From NCBI GenBank assembly GCA_904420065.1, contig CAJFTU010000037.1, forward strand, positions 1 through 40,433: a stretch of 40,433 nucleotides of DNA, read 5' to 3'. The notes under the pieces were generated by a model. It saw only the letters and a list, made by a program, of their open reading frames with translations, was not told the DNA's origin and ran no database searches. This DNA is from an uncultured Emergencia sp. (GTDB lineage Bacteria; Bacillota; Clostridia; Peptostreptococcales; Anaerovoracaceae). Of the stretch, positions 32,331 to 40,433 are shown piece by piece. The stretch's first letter is position 1; each line of letters starts with the position of its first letter. The position numbers were made by a program, and so were the translations under genes.

Positions 32331-32948
32331 ATGAGGATTGTAGAGAGCTTTCTTACGAAAAACCCGTGCTATACGGCGGGAGAAAAAATTACCGTAAAAG
32401 GGTTGATGCTCCATTCCGTGGGATGTGCGCAGCAGAGCGCATCGGTATTTACCACAGGATGGAACGATGAGAAGTACGACGCCGCATGTGTTCACGCTTT
32501 TATCGACGGAAATGACGGAACGGTTTATCAGACCCTTCCCTGGGATCATCGGGCGTGGCACTGCGCTTCCGGAGAAAAGGGAAGCGGAAACAGCACCCAT
32601 ATAGGAGTGGAAATGTGTGAGCCTGCCTGCCTAAAGTACATAGACGATTTTCACTTTACTTGTGAAGATAAGGAATCGGCAAAAATTGTGGCCCGGCGGA
32701 CCTATGATGTGGCGGTGGAGCTTTTCGCGGCGCTGTGCAGAAAATTCGACCTGGATCCTCTGAAAGACGGCGTGATCATCAGTCATTGGGAGGGATACCG
32801 GAGAGGAATTGCCAGCAGCCATCAGGATCCGGAACACTTTTGGACCGGTATGGGACTTCCGTATACCATGGATGGATTTCGCAAAGCGGTAAGAGAGAAG
32901 ATGGACGAAGGCAAAGCGTCATTGGCGACTGGTTTGGACTGGATTTAA
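32331..32948 (+). CDS. N-acetylmuramoyl-L-alanine amidase (Amidase_2 type)
   Basis: A 205-residue zinc amidase that cleaves the MurNAc-L-Ala bond of peptidoglycan. Zinc ligands are visible as His in GLMLHSVGCA and in SHQDPEHFW; WHCASGEKGSGNSTHIGVEMCE is the substrate-groove part seen in phage endolysins and clostridial amidases. There is no signal peptide and no wall-binding domain, which is typical of phage lysins needing a holin. GAGGTGA precedes the ATG. It stands alone in an accessory region, so a prophage origin is plausible. Confidence 0.9.
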   Translation: MRIVESFLTKNPCYTAGEKITVKGLMLHSVGCAQQSASVFTTGWNDEKYDAACVHAFIDGNDGTVYQTLPWDHRAWHCASGEKGSGNSTHIGVEMCEPACLKYIDDFHFTCEDKESAKIVARRTYDVAVELFAALCRKFDLDPLKDGVIISHWEGYRRGIASSHQDPEHFWTGMGLPYTMDGFRKAVREKMDEGKASLATGLDWI

Positions 32949-32971
32949 AAGTGTAAGAACAGGAGATCGAT

Positions 32972-34552
32972 ATGAGTACCCGCGAAAATGCAGAAATGAT
33001 CAGAGAAAACACAGAACTGGATATAAGCTTAAATACGATTTTGTATGGGCCTCCTGGGACGGGGAAGACGTACCATACAGTTATATATGCCGTGGCTGTA
33101 ATTGAAAATAGAAGTCTTGCTTCTGTTGAAAGGGAAGATTATGAAGAGGTGCTAAGACGATATAAAGCATATCGGGAACAGGGGCGCATTGCATTTACCA
33201 CTTTTCATCAGTCTTACGGTTACGAAGAATTTATCGAGGGAATCAAACCTGTACCTCCTCCGGATAATAGTGACGACGAGAAAGAAAACGAACTTCGATA
33301 TGAAATAAAACCGGGGATATTTAAAGCTTTTTGCGATCAAGCTAATCTGCCTGACAAAGTGGGAACAACGGAAATAGAAATTAACAGTAATCCTAAAATT
33401 TGGAAAATATCATTAGAAGGAGCAGGAGAAAATCGGACTAGAGAAGAATGCCTGAAAAACGGTCATATACGAATTGGTTGGGATAGTTACGGAAAGGACA
33501 TCACAGATAAAACGGATTTTTCTCTTTATGGTGGGAAAAGCGTACTGAACGCATTTATTAACCGTATGCAGATAGGAGATATTGTGCTTTCCTGTTTCAG
33601 CGCATCGACAATAGATGCGGTAGGCGTGATAACAGGGGAATATCAGTGGAGCGATGAATATGCTGAGTTCAAGCGCCTGAGAAGTGTTAAATGGATTGTC
33701 AAAGATATTCGTGAAGATATTCTCTCTGCCAATGGGGGAATTTCGATGACATTATCATCGGTTTATCAGCTAAGCAGGTTAACGATGTCTGATGTATATC
33801 GGATTATTGAGAAGCATAAAGCGGTGAAATTCCCGTATTCATTGGAGAAGAAAAAGAATTATGTTTTTATAATTGATGAAATTAATCGGGGGAATATTTC
33901 AAAAATCTTTGGCGAGCTGATCACCTTGATTGAGCCGTCTAAACGGATTGGCAGGGAAGAAGAAATGGAAGTTAAACTGCCCTATTCCCAAAAGTATTTT
34001 GGCGTGCCGGAAAATGTTTATCTTATTGGCACGATGAATACTGCAGATCGTTCGATTGCTTCTATTGACACTGCGCTGCGGAGAAGATTTGTTTTCAGAG
34101 AAATGTTACCGGATCCCGGGGTTTTAGCCGGAATACATGTAGATGGGATTTCTGTGAGCGAACTTTTGAAAAATTTGAATCAGAGAATTTCACTGCTTTA
34201 CGACAGAGACCACACCATCGGGCACGCCTTTTTTATGCCTTTAAAAAAGGAACCTACGGTTACCCGTTTAAAGCAAATTTTTATAGATCACATCATTCCC
34301 ATCCTCCAGGAATACTTCTATGAGGACTATGACAGAATTCGGCTGGTTTTGGGAGATAATGCGAAAAAGAATGAAGCTGAGCAGTATGTGATTATAAACA
34401 TCAGGGAAAATCTTGCAGAAATTTTCGGAGAGGCTGCGGAAGAATTGGAGGGCAGTGTTAATGTTAATTACGAATTTAATTACGAGGTATTAGATCATAT
34501 TGAAACCTATCGTTATATTTTGCCTCCTGCGGAAGATGTGAACAAAAAATGA
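32972..34552 (+). CDS. mcrB: McrB-like AAA+ GTPase with inserted EVE-like domain
   Basis: Motor of a type IV (modified-DNA) restriction system. Walker A is GPPGTGKT (26-33), Walker B FIIDEINRGNISKIFGEL (299-316), and the McrB signature MNTADRSIASIDTALRRRF (355-373). Between them, residues about 135-285, lies a separate domain with WKISLEG, HIRIGWDSYG, GDIVLSCFS and VGVITGEY, resembling an EVE/PUA-like modified-base reader. In classical E. coli McrB the reader is N-terminal, so here recognition is built into the AAA+ module. Such arrangements are known in other McrB homologues. It overlaps mcrC by 4 bases. GTP use is inferred from family membership. Confidence 0.92.
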   Translation: MSTRENAEMIRENTELDISLNTILYGPPGTGKTYHTVIYAVAVIENRSLASVEREDYEEVLRRYKAYREQGRIAFTTFHQSYGYEEFIEGIKPVPPPDNSDDEKENELRYEIKPGIFKAFCDQANLPDKVGTTEIEINSNPKIWKISLEGAGENRTREECLKNGHIRIGWDSYGKDITDKTDFSLYGGKSVLNAFINRMQIGDIVLSCFSASTIDAVGVITGEYQWSDEYAEFKRLRSVKWIVKDIREDILSANGGISMTLSSVYQLSRLTMSDVYRIIEKHKAVKFPYSLEKKKNYVFIIDEINRGNISKIFGELITLIEPSKRIGREEEMEVKLPYSQKYFGVPENVYLIGTMNTADRSIASIDTALRRRFVFREMLPDPGVLAGIHVDGISVSELLKNLNQRISLLYDRDHTIGHAFFMPLKKEPTVTRLKQIFIDHIIPILQEYFYEDYDRIRLVLGDNAKKNEAEQYVIINIRENLAEIFGEAAEELEGSVNVNYEFNYEVLDHIETYRYILPPAEDVNKK

Positions 34553-35841
34553 AAAAAATCTGTCGAATTTTAGAATATGGATCTCTTTCAGAGGGAAAAG
34601 AAAGCAGAGACTGTAAATCGCTTCCCAGTCATGCTTTTCGAGAGCTTGAGAATTATGTTTTGTCTGTCCAAAGTGGTGAATCGGACGTTTCAAAGTGGCT
34701 GAGTCTTTCTGTAAAAAGAAATATCGGAAAAGTTATTTCCGCCAAGAATTATGTGGGCGCAATTCGTTTGAAAGACGGGACGATTATTGAAATTCTTCCA
34801 AAGATCTTTACTTCGGATGAAGAAGGAGAAAAACAGGCTGAGAAGATATTGGGAGAAATACTGAGAGTGTTGAAATCTGAACGTTGTATAATTCCGAGAC
34901 ATTCAGGTGTAAGCGCGATAGGAATGGATATTTTCGAAGTTTTCATAGAGATGTTTATCGATGAGGTAATTTCCATTACAAAACGAGGATTAAAAGGCGG
35001 ATACATTCCGATTGAAGAAAACAGTTCTTTTTATCGAGGTAAAATAAAATTTACTCAGCAGATCAAATTTAATTGTGTACATAAGGAGCGTTGCTATATT
35101 GAATATGATGATTATAACGCTAACCGGCCAGAGAACAGACTACTGAAGGCAGCTTTGCTCAGCCTGTATCGATATTCTTCATCTTCGAAAAACAGAAAAA
35201 ATATCAAAATCCTTTTGAATATCTTTTCTCCGGTAGAAACGTCGGTGAATTATAGCGCTGATTTCAGGAGGTGCAGCTGCGATCGGAACTTAAACTACTA
35301 TCAAAATGCGCTTTTATGGAGTAAGATGTTTTTGAAAGGACAAAGCCCTACTCCGATTTCCTCATCGAAAGAAGCGGGAACCGTTGCGATTCTTTTTCCC
35401 ATGGAAAAGCTTTTTGAGAAATATATAGAAGTTTTGCTAAGGCGTGAATTAAACGGCGGAGACTATACTGTTCTGGCGCAGAAGTCGGAGCAGGTTTTGT
35501 TTACTGAACGAGGAAAGAATAACGGGTTTATGCTTTGCCCGGATATTATAGTAAAACGCAAAAATGACGAATCAATATTCATTATAGATACTAAATGGAA
35601 GATATTGGATAGACTGAAAAGGAATTACGGGATTTCACAGGCTGATATGTATCAGATGTACGCATATCAGCAGAAATATAAAGCGGAAAAAGTAGTCCTG
35701 CTTTATCCAAAAGCAGATAGCTCTCCTTCGGATCAAAAAATAGTTTTTGAATCGGCGGATGGTTCATCTGTTTCGATACAATTTGTAGATCTTCTTGATG
35801 TCAAAAACAGCATGAAAAAAATAGCTTTTCAATTTAAGTAG
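34549..35841 (+). CDS. mcrC: McrC-like nuclease subunit
   Basis: Endonuclease partner of McrB. A PD-(D/E)xK core is visible: Pro331-Asp332 in LCPDIIVKRK and Asp347-Thr-Lys349 in FIIDTKWKIL, followed by QADMYQMYAYQQKYKAEKVVLLYP. The N-terminal half (AKNYVGAIRLKDGTIIEILP) contains the McrB-stimulating region. Length 430 is typical. It starts 4 bases inside mcrB (ATGA) and ends 32 bases before a methyltransferase gene that is probably independent. Confidence 0.93.
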   Translation: MKKICRILEYGSLSEGKESRDCKSLPSHAFRELENYVLSVQSGESDVSKWLSLSVKRNIGKVISAKNYVGAIRLKDGTIIEILPKIFTSDEEGEKQAEKILGEILRVLKSERCIIPRHSGVSAIGMDIFEVFIEMFIDEVISITKRGLKGGYIPIEENSSFYRGKIKFTQQIKFNCVHKERCYIEYDDYNANRPENRLLKAALLSLYRYSSSSKNRKNIKILLNIFSPVETSVNYSADFRRCSCDRNLNYYQNALLWSKMFLKGQSPTPISSSKEAGTVAILFPMEKLFEKYIEVLLRRELNGGDYTVLAQKSEQVLFTERGKNNGFMLCPDIIVKRKNDESIFIIDTKWKILDRLKRNYGISQADMYQMYAYQQKYKAEKVVLLYPKADSSPSDQKIVFESADGSSVSIQFVDLLDVKNSMKKIAFQFK

Positions 35842-35873
35842 CCTATCGATTAAACGAAAGGAAGCGACAGGAT

Positions 35874-36626
35874 ATGAATATCAAATGGGACGCAAAAGGC
35901 TATACGGATAATTTCTCTTTTGTTCATCAGTACGGAAACGCCCTGCTCGATCTGATCGATGTGCAGCCGGGGATGACCTGCCTGGATCTGGGATGTGGAA
36001 ACGGAGCGCTGACCGCAGAGCTTTCAAAGGCAGGTCTGTCTGTGATCGGTCTGGATGCTTCTCCCGAACTGCTGAAGATTGCGCGTGCTCAGCATCCCGA
36101 TTTACAGTTTGTTCAGGGAGACGCGGCGGATTTCTCACTGAAGGAGCCTGTGGACGTGATTTTTTCCAACGCCGTCTTTCACTGGATTGACGCCGGGCGG
36201 CAGGAGAACCTGTTGAGCTGTATCTATAGGGCACTTCGGCCGGGCGGTCAGCTGATTTTTGAATTTGGAGGAAAGGGAAATAACGCGCTGATTCATCGAG
36301 AACTGAAAAAAGCTTTTGAAAGGAGGGGGCTCACGTATCGGTTCCCGTTCTATTTTCCGTCGATTGGCGAGTACACGATGCTGATGGAGCACGCCGGTTT
36401 ACAGCCGACTTATGCGTTGCTTTTCGACCGCCTTACGCCGCTCAACGGCGATGACGGATTGTACGACTGGATACAGATGTTTGTCAAGACACCGTTTGCC
36501 GGCGTGACGGAACAGGTAAAAGAAGAAATCATACGGGAGGCCGTCGAGGCCCTGTTTTCTAAACTCTTTCTTGATGGAAAGTGGCATGCGGATTATGTAA
36601 GAATTCGATGTAAAGCTTCGTGTTGA
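35874..36626 (+). CDS. Class I SAM-dependent methyltransferase
   Basis: A 250-residue methyltransferase. Motif I is CLDLGCGNGALTAELSKAG (38-56), the acidic ribose contact is VIGLDASPE, GDAADF follows, and motif IV region is DVIFSNAVFHWI. The closest group I recognise is trans-aconitate methyltransferase-like, small-molecule enzymes. There is no DNA-methyltransferase NPPY or DPPY motif, so a protective role for McrBC is unlikely. AAAGGAAG precedes the ATG. Confidence 0.92.
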   Translation: MNIKWDAKGYTDNFSFVHQYGNALLDLIDVQPGMTCLDLGCGNGALTAELSKAGLSVIGLDASPELLKIARAQHPDLQFVQGDAADFSLKEPVDVIFSNAVFHWIDAGRQENLLSCIYRALRPGGQLIFEFGGKGNNALIHRELKKAFERRGLTYRFPFYFPSIGEYTMLMEHAGLQPTYALLFDRLTPLNGDDGLYDWIQMFVKTPFAGVTEQVKEEIIREAVEALFSKLFLDGKWHADYVRIRCKASC

Positions 36627-36668
36627 GATTGGATGCGGATCAGCAGATTTTCGATATGGAAAGCGCGC

Positions 36669-36696
36669 TTGACATTCACTCCTGATATGCTATAAT
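36669..36696 (+). promoter_or_regulatory. Consensus promoter of the XRE gene
   Basis: TTGACA (36669-36674) and TATAAT (36691-36696) with a 16-base spacer. Both hexamers are perfect. Such a strong promoter next to an operator implies autorepression. Confidence 0.85.
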
Positions 36697-36704
36697 TCAA
36701 TTAT

Positions 36705-36720
36705 GGAAAGTAAACTTTCC
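36705..36720. promoter_or_regulatory. Operator palindrome of the XRE gene
   Basis: GGAAAGT-AA-ACTTTCC is a perfect 7-2-7 palindrome located just past the -10 box, over the expected transcription start. The regulator encoded immediately downstream is the obvious binder. Confidence 0.7.
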
Positions 36721-36736
36721 GTAACGAGGAGGAAGC

Positions 36737-36934
36737 ATGAAGAATCGACTTGAGGAGCTGCGGAAGGCCCGGGGTATCAAACAGGAAGATTTGGCCAGAG
36801 ATCTGGAGGTTTCCAGACAGACCATTGGATCCTTGGAAAATGGCCGCTATAATCCTTCGATTTTGCTGGCGTTTAAGATCGCCAGGTATTTCGGCTTGCG
36901 CATCGAGGATATTTTTATCTACGAAGAGGAGTGA
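36737..36934 (+). CDS. Small XRE-family DNA-binding protein
   Basis: A 65-residue Cro/CI-type helix-turn-helix protein. The HTH lies at about 15-40 (KQEDLARDLEVSRQTIGSLE), with LAFKIARYFGLRIEDIFIYEE at the end. These single-domain regulators often control an adjacent membrane-protein gene. AGGAGG precedes the ATG. The membrane protein gene follows 5 bases after its stop. The palindrome at 36705-36720 would make it autoregulatory. Confidence 0.93.
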   Translation: MKNRLEELRKARGIKQEDLARDLEVSRQTIGSLENGRYNPSILLAFKIARYFGLRIEDIFIYEEE

Positions 36935-36939
36935 AAACC

Positions 36940-37356
36940 ATGAAAAAGAGAACGATGGTGCTGATGACGGTAGTGGGATTGATTTTCTTGCTGGGAGGAT
37001 TGCTGCTGTACGGACTGGACTCGCATGAACTGGTTCCGGTTCCTCGACCGGATCTTCTGGTGCTGGGGACCTCTCTGATCGGAATTTTTTTGATCGTGTC
37101 CGGAGCGTGTGAGCTGTTCTGTAAGAAAACCCGTGAGATGGAAATCGAAGAAAAGGACGAGCGGAACGTGGCGATTTCCAACGCGGCGATGGCAAGCGGG
37201 TTTAAGGTGATGAGCGTAGCCGTAGCTGTTTCCGTCGTTATTTTGATTTTTACCGGGTATCTGCAGGCCGTGCCTTGCTTTATCCTTATCGGCGCATATT
37301 TTATCGGCCAAATCGTGTTCATTGCCCGGCTTTGCCAGTTGAATAAAAAGATGTAG
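36940..37356 (+). CDS. Small membrane protein paired with XRE regulator
   Basis: A 138-residue protein with four membrane helices (about 5-25, 39-60, 90-110 and 113-135). A cytoplasmic loop after the second helix contains EIEEKDERN, a motif common in DUF2178/DUF6442-like proteins that sit beside small XRE regulators. Function is unknown. I start at ATG 36940 (GAGGAG at spacing 8) and not at a GTG 9 bases earlier that overlaps the preceding stop. A weak hairpin (GCGT/ACGC, 37381-37392) follows. Confidence 0.75.
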   Translation: MKKRTMVLMTVVGLIFLLGGLLLYGLDSHELVPVPRPDLLVLGTSLIGIFLIVSGACELFCKKTREMEIEEKDERNVAISNAAMASGFKVMSVAVAVSVVILIFTGYLQAVPCFILIGAYFIGQIVFIARLCQLNKKM

Positions 37357-37451
37357 AAAAAATGATCGAGATGATCATAGGCGTAAAAACGCATTTATTT
37401 AAATGAAAAAAGAGTCACGACGCGGAACAAAATAATAATGTAAGGTGAAAA

Positions 37452-38642
37452 ATGAACGAAATTATTAATGGAACGGAGGTATATTTTTATCCTGTAGATG
37501 CAAACGTCGATACATATAGAAACTGCAGCAGGATTTCATTTGCAAAGCTTGCGGCTATGGGAGGCGTTTACGCCAACTTTGCGGAAACTTTTAGAACAGT
37601 GACAACGGAGTTTTCTTTTAATGGAGAAGGATTGTACAGAGCTGTTACAAAATCCGGGGGACCGTTGGCGGATGCGGCAGACGGAATCGGGAAGAGAGGC
37701 ATGGTAAGAAATGCAAAGGGGATTGAGGAGCAAGCGCGCTTTTTCGACGTCGGAAATATCACCGGCACTACAAAGACTGTTGTACCGGTCAATCCGGCTG
37801 TCACCTGTATATGTTTTGCCATGATTGCAATGAGTGAGAAACTTGACGATATAAGCAACAATCAACGTACGATAATAAATTTGATTAAAGATGATAAATC
37901 TTCGAAAATTAAAGGATCGCTCGTTACTTTGAATGAAATTCTGTCTGATTACAGCAACGAAATCAATAATGATCGTTTTAAAAAATTGAAAATGATGAAA
38001 GTGCTGGACATCAAAAATCAGGCGCAGCAGGATATGTCCTTTTACAGTGAACAGATCGAAAAGCTGTTAAAAAAAGCTGAGGAAAGCAGAACTAAAAAAG
38101 CCATCAGAAAAGAGATCGCTTCAAATAATATTTTTGATGAGCTTGCGTTTAATTTAAAATACTATAAGCTTTCAATTTATCTCTATTCCTTTGCATCCAT
38201 GCTGGAAGTTATGTTGATCGAAAATTTATCGTCTCAAAGCTGCAGCAATTCAATTGAACGGATTGAAAATCTCTGCAATGACTATCGCGTACTATATAGC
38301 CGATGCTATGAGGAAATGTCGGATTATATGCATCGGAGACTTGATAATCAAGCCAAAATAGCGGCAGCACAGGTTGTAAAAGGTGTAGGCAAAGCAATCA
38401 GACACGTTCCTGTTCTTGAGAAAGGTCCGGTGGATGAATTTCTCATAAACACCGGAGAACGCATTGACGATGCTCGTATTGATTATATTCAGCGCACGAT
38501 GAATGTATTGAGAATGCAAAAAAATAATGAGTCGGGAGTATTTGTTAATCATATAAGACTTTTAGATGATATGATCAATAATCGAGCGGAAATTTTTATT
38601 GATAAAGAAAATTTATATCTTCAGACATTCCCTGCCGTTTAG
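37452..38642 (+). CDS. Conserved protein of unknown function next to the restriction cluster
   Basis: A 396-residue protein I cannot assign. Residues 1-105 are mixed alpha/beta, with SFAKLAAMGGVYANFAETFR and QARFFDVG. A hydrophobic stretch, NPAVTCICFAMIAMSEKLDD (114-133), precedes a long helical part with IKGSLVTLNEILSDYSNEIN and VLDIKNQAQQDMSFYSEQIE, then YLYSFASMLEVMLIENL near 240-256 and a C-terminal helix region. I recall similar uncharacterised proteins from Firmicutes but no function. Its setting among McrBC, XRE and phage-like genes allows a defence role, which is only inference. AAGGTGA precedes the ATG. The gene is A+T-richer than its neighbours. Confidence 0.7.
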   Translation: MNEIINGTEVYFYPVDANVDTYRNCSRISFAKLAAMGGVYANFAETFRTVTTEFSFNGEGLYRAVTKSGGPLADAADGIGKRGMVRNAKGIEEQARFFDVGNITGTTKTVVPVNPAVTCICFAMIAMSEKLDDISNNQRTIINLIKDDKSSKIKGSLVTLNEILSDYSNEINNDRFKKLKMMKVLDIKNQAQQDMSFYSEQIEKLLKKAEESRTKKAIRKEIASNNIFDELAFNLKYYKLSIYLYSFASMLEVMLIENLSSQSCSNSIERIENLCNDYRVLYSRCYEEMSDYMHRRLDNQAKIAAAQVVKGVGKAIRHVPVLEKGPVDEFLINTGERIDDARIDYIQRTMNVLRMQKNNESGVFVNHIRLLDDMINNRAEIFIDKENLYLQTFPAV

Positions 38643-38764
38643 TCTTCAGGAGAAGCAGAAATCATACCGCAATGTTCAGTTTTGATAAATTCAGCCGCAG
38701 GGTTGATACGGAGGCTGAGATTAAAGGGAAGCGATATAAAAAATTATAAAGGAGACGACTCTCT

Positions 38765-39505
38765 ATGGCGCTGTACGCATTAGGCGATCTGCACCTGAGT
38801 TTTCAGGTCGACAAAACCATGGAGCCTTTTGGAAGCATTTGGAGGCACCACGAACGCAAAATAAAAAAGCAGGTAAATCGCCTGGTCAAGCCGGAGGATA
38901 CCCTGGTGCTCACCGGAGACCATTCTTTTGGAAAGCGCCTGGACCAATGTGAAGAGGATCTGGCCTTTATCTCCGGACTGCCCGGACGAAAAGTCCTGCT
39001 TCGGGGAAATCACGACATGTTCTGGGATGCGAAGAAGACAGACCGGCTGAACCGGCATTTCGATGGGAAGCTGTTTTTTCTGCAGAATAATTTTGCCGTA
39101 TATGAGGATTACGCGTTGGTAGGGACGAAAGGCTATACCTTTGAAGGCCCCTTTTACCTCGACCGTCGGGGAAGAATTGTCGGCTGGGATGAAGAGCGGA
39201 AAGCGCAGGCAGAAAAGCTGGTTTCAAGGGAAATGGGCCGTCTGAGGGAATCCTTCCGCCAGGCACAGGAGGCGGGGTACAGAAAATTTGTTATGTTTCT
39301 GCACTATCCTCCGACCAGTATACTGGAGGAATCTTCTCCTTTTACGGAAATAGCCGAGGAGTACGGCGCGACGGCTGTAGTGTACTCTCACTGCCACGGA
39401 GAACAGCGTTTTGGAGACAGTATACGGGGAAGCTTTCACGGAATAAACTATATGCTGGTATCCGGAGACTATCTCAACTTTCAGCCGGCGCTCGTTCTGC
39501 CGTAG
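38765..39505 (+). CDS. Calcineurin-like metallophosphoesterase
   Basis: A 246-residue phosphoesterase with dinuclear-metal motifs in order: YALGDLHLSF, LVLTGDHSFGKRL, VLLRGNHDMFW, FLHYPP and VVYSHCHGE. The Asn-His-Asp block and flanking His residues are complete. It belongs to the group of small cytoplasmic phosphoesterases of unknown target. AAAGGAGA precedes the ATG. The upstream 120 bases hold no convincing promoter. Confidence 0.92.
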   Translation: MALYALGDLHLSFQVDKTMEPFGSIWRHHERKIKKQVNRLVKPEDTLVLTGDHSFGKRLDQCEEDLAFISGLPGRKVLLRGNHDMFWDAKKTDRLNRHFDGKLFFLQNNFAVYEDYALVGTKGYTFEGPFYLDRRGRIVGWDEERKAQAEKLVSREMGRLRESFRQAQEAGYRKFVMFLHYPPTSILEESSPFTEIAEEYGATAVVYSHCHGEQRFGDSIRGSFHGINYMLVSGDYLNFQPALVLP

Positions 39506-39549
39506 CAGCGGTAGCTTTTGGCGCTATGAAGATAAAAGAGGAGGAAAAC

Positions 39550-40161
39550 ATGAGCTCACATAAGACCCTGTCTTATTATAATGACAATGCCAGGACCTTT
39601 GCCGAGAGGACGTTGAACGTGGATTTTTCCGTTATCCAAAACCGATTTCTCGACCAGCTTCCCGACGGGGCTTTTATTCTCGATTTCGGCTGCGGCATCG
39701 GCCGCGACACCCGGTATTTTGCAGATCGGGGATATCAAGTTGAGGCTGTCGACGGTTCTGAGGAGCTGTGCCGCCTTGCACGGGAACACACCGGAATGGA
39801 AGTGAAATGTATGCTTTTTCAGGAACTGCAGGCAGAGAATAAATACGATGCAGTCTGGGCCTGTTCTTCCATTCTGCACCTTCCGTACGACGAACTGATT
39901 TCCGTGCTGAACAAAGTCGCCCGTTCGCTGAAGGAGGAAGGTCTGCTGTACACGTGCTTTAAATACGGGACGGAAGAGGGAATCCGAAACGGAAGGTATT
40001 TTACCGATTTGACGGAAGAAAAGCTGTCGGAGCTTTTGTGCGAAATTCCGCAGCTGCAGATGGAAGAGCAGTGGATTACTTCTGACGTACGGCCCGAAAG
40101 AGACGAGGAGAAATGGCTGAACGTTTTTCTGAGAAAGAAGCGGTCGGAAATCTCCATTTGA
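39550..40161 (+). CDS. Class I SAM-dependent methyltransferase (TehB/UbiG-like)
   Basis: A 203-residue methyltransferase. Motif I is FILDFGCGIGRDTRYFADRG, the ribose-binding acidic residue lies in VEAVDGSEEL, and the post-I region is AVWACSSILHLP. The N-terminal SYYNDNARTFAERTLNVD is typical for a family often found near defence or repair genes in Firmicutes. Substrate unknown. ATG 39550 has GAGGAGG upstream; an earlier in-frame ATG does not. Confidence 0.9.
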   Translation: MSSHKTLSYYNDNARTFAERTLNVDFSVIQNRFLDQLPDGAFILDFGCGIGRDTRYFADRGYQVEAVDGSEELCRLAREHTGMEVKCMLFQELQAENKYDAVWACSSILHLPYDELISVLNKVARSLKEEGLLYTCFKYGTEEGIRNGRYFTDLTEEKLSELLCEIPQLQMEEQWITSDVRPERDEEKWLNVFLRKKRSEISI

Positions 40162-40259
40162 CGGCAAGGTCACAATTTATCATCGATAAAAATCTCAGCC
40201 TGTATATCATTTGAAGCAGATGATGTGCAGGCTGAAAGCGCCTGCGGTGTGTGCAGTTG

Positions 40260-40385
40260 GAGCTGCCTATCCGGGATCTGGCTCTTTTGACCATCGGGCT
40301 GGTGAACGATATGTATGTGGAGAGCTGGAATGATGAACATAAATATACGGTGGTGGCAACGCAGGAGGATTTTGATAAGTTTTAG
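40260..40385 (+). pseudogene. 3' fragment of a phage-like short gene
   Basis: This 41-codon frame encodes ELPIRDLALLTIGLVNDMYV, then ESWNDEHKYTVVATQEDFDK and F before TAG. It resembles the ends of short phage or integrative-element proteins (tail-assembly-associated type, ending ATQEDF-D-x-F), from memory only. The frame is open back only to 40236 and has no start codon with a ribosome site, so it looks like a relic, perhaps frameshifted at about 40255. Nothing is supported from 40386 to the end apart from two TATTCCCAA-like copies. Confidence 0.35.
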
Positions 40386-40433
40386 GAATAATTTTTTGAT
40401 AAATGCATAAAATATTCCCAACTTTATTCCCAA

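Noticed and set aside
35874-36626. Protective DNA methyltransferase for McrBC
   Set aside because: McrBC is a type IV system that needs no partner methylase, and this protein lacks DNA-methyltransferase catalytic motifs.
38643-38764. Promoter for the phosphoesterase gene
   Set aside because: Several TTGATA-like hexamers exist but none has a well-spaced -10 box.

Overview
The window looks like a chromosomal segment of a Gram-positive, anaerobic clostridial bacterium of mid G+C content. Evidence: strong AGGAGG-type ribosome sites throughout, an SLH/sortase-type surface-protein tail, scpA-scpB, the Firmicute pair xpaC-telA, a YbiT/YkpA-type ABC-F ATPase and a sigma-54 activator of the kind used in clostridial amino-acid and nitrogen catabolism. 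A placement near Eubacterium/Anaerovorax-like Clostridia is only a guess. I see no tRNA, rRNA or CRISPR array.

Layout. (1) 1-1160 is a scarred edge: an AGAC microsatellite, a GC-rich hairpin, the 3' end of a surface-protein gene and a decayed transposase tail. (2) 1284-11568 is one catabolic cassette. It holds a GntR/FCD regulator, a complete peptide/nickel-type ABC importer (binding lipoprotein, two permeases, two ATPases), a fusion of a UGSC-like domain to a second uncharacterised conserved domain, a DUF2848 protein, a cupin, a nitrilase-superfamily amidase and a divergent pyroglutamyl-peptidase. Tight spacing and several overlaps suggest one operon from a near-consensus promoter at 2011-2039. 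(3) 11736-15825 is core-like: mtnA, an EamA transporter, scpA, scpB and a CpXC protein. (4) 15921-19805 is a second catabolic module: an NCS1 permease and an M29/NicX-like enzyme in one operon behind a good sigma-54 promoter, with a divergent sigma-54 activator. (5) 20076-26184 holds a shikimate-kinase-like gene overlapping an ABC-F gene, a flavin-binding PNPOx-like protein, xpaC-telA and a PhzF-like protein. (6) 26358-31208 is a two-component system followed by an ABC ATPase and an FtsX-type permease. (7) 31362-40433 is accessory: an IS3 OrfA-like zipper remnant, a nitroreductase, an amidase, an McrBC type IV restriction pair whose McrB carries an inserted EVE-like domain, two methyltransferases, a small XRE regulator with a membrane protein, an unrecognised 396-residue protein, a metallophosphoesterase and a short phage-like fragment.

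The best candidate for an undescribed system is the 2.0-11.6 kb cassette. An importer of the oligopeptide class feeds an amidase, a Pcp-like enzyme with altered pocket residues, a DUF2848 protein, a cupin and a UGSC fusion whose redox-like motif is Cys-Gly-Ser-Gly. I infer uptake and breakdown of a small amide- or lactam-containing compound; the substrate cannot be read from sequence. The sigma-54 module 4 kb away may act on a related nitrogen compound, but that link is inference.
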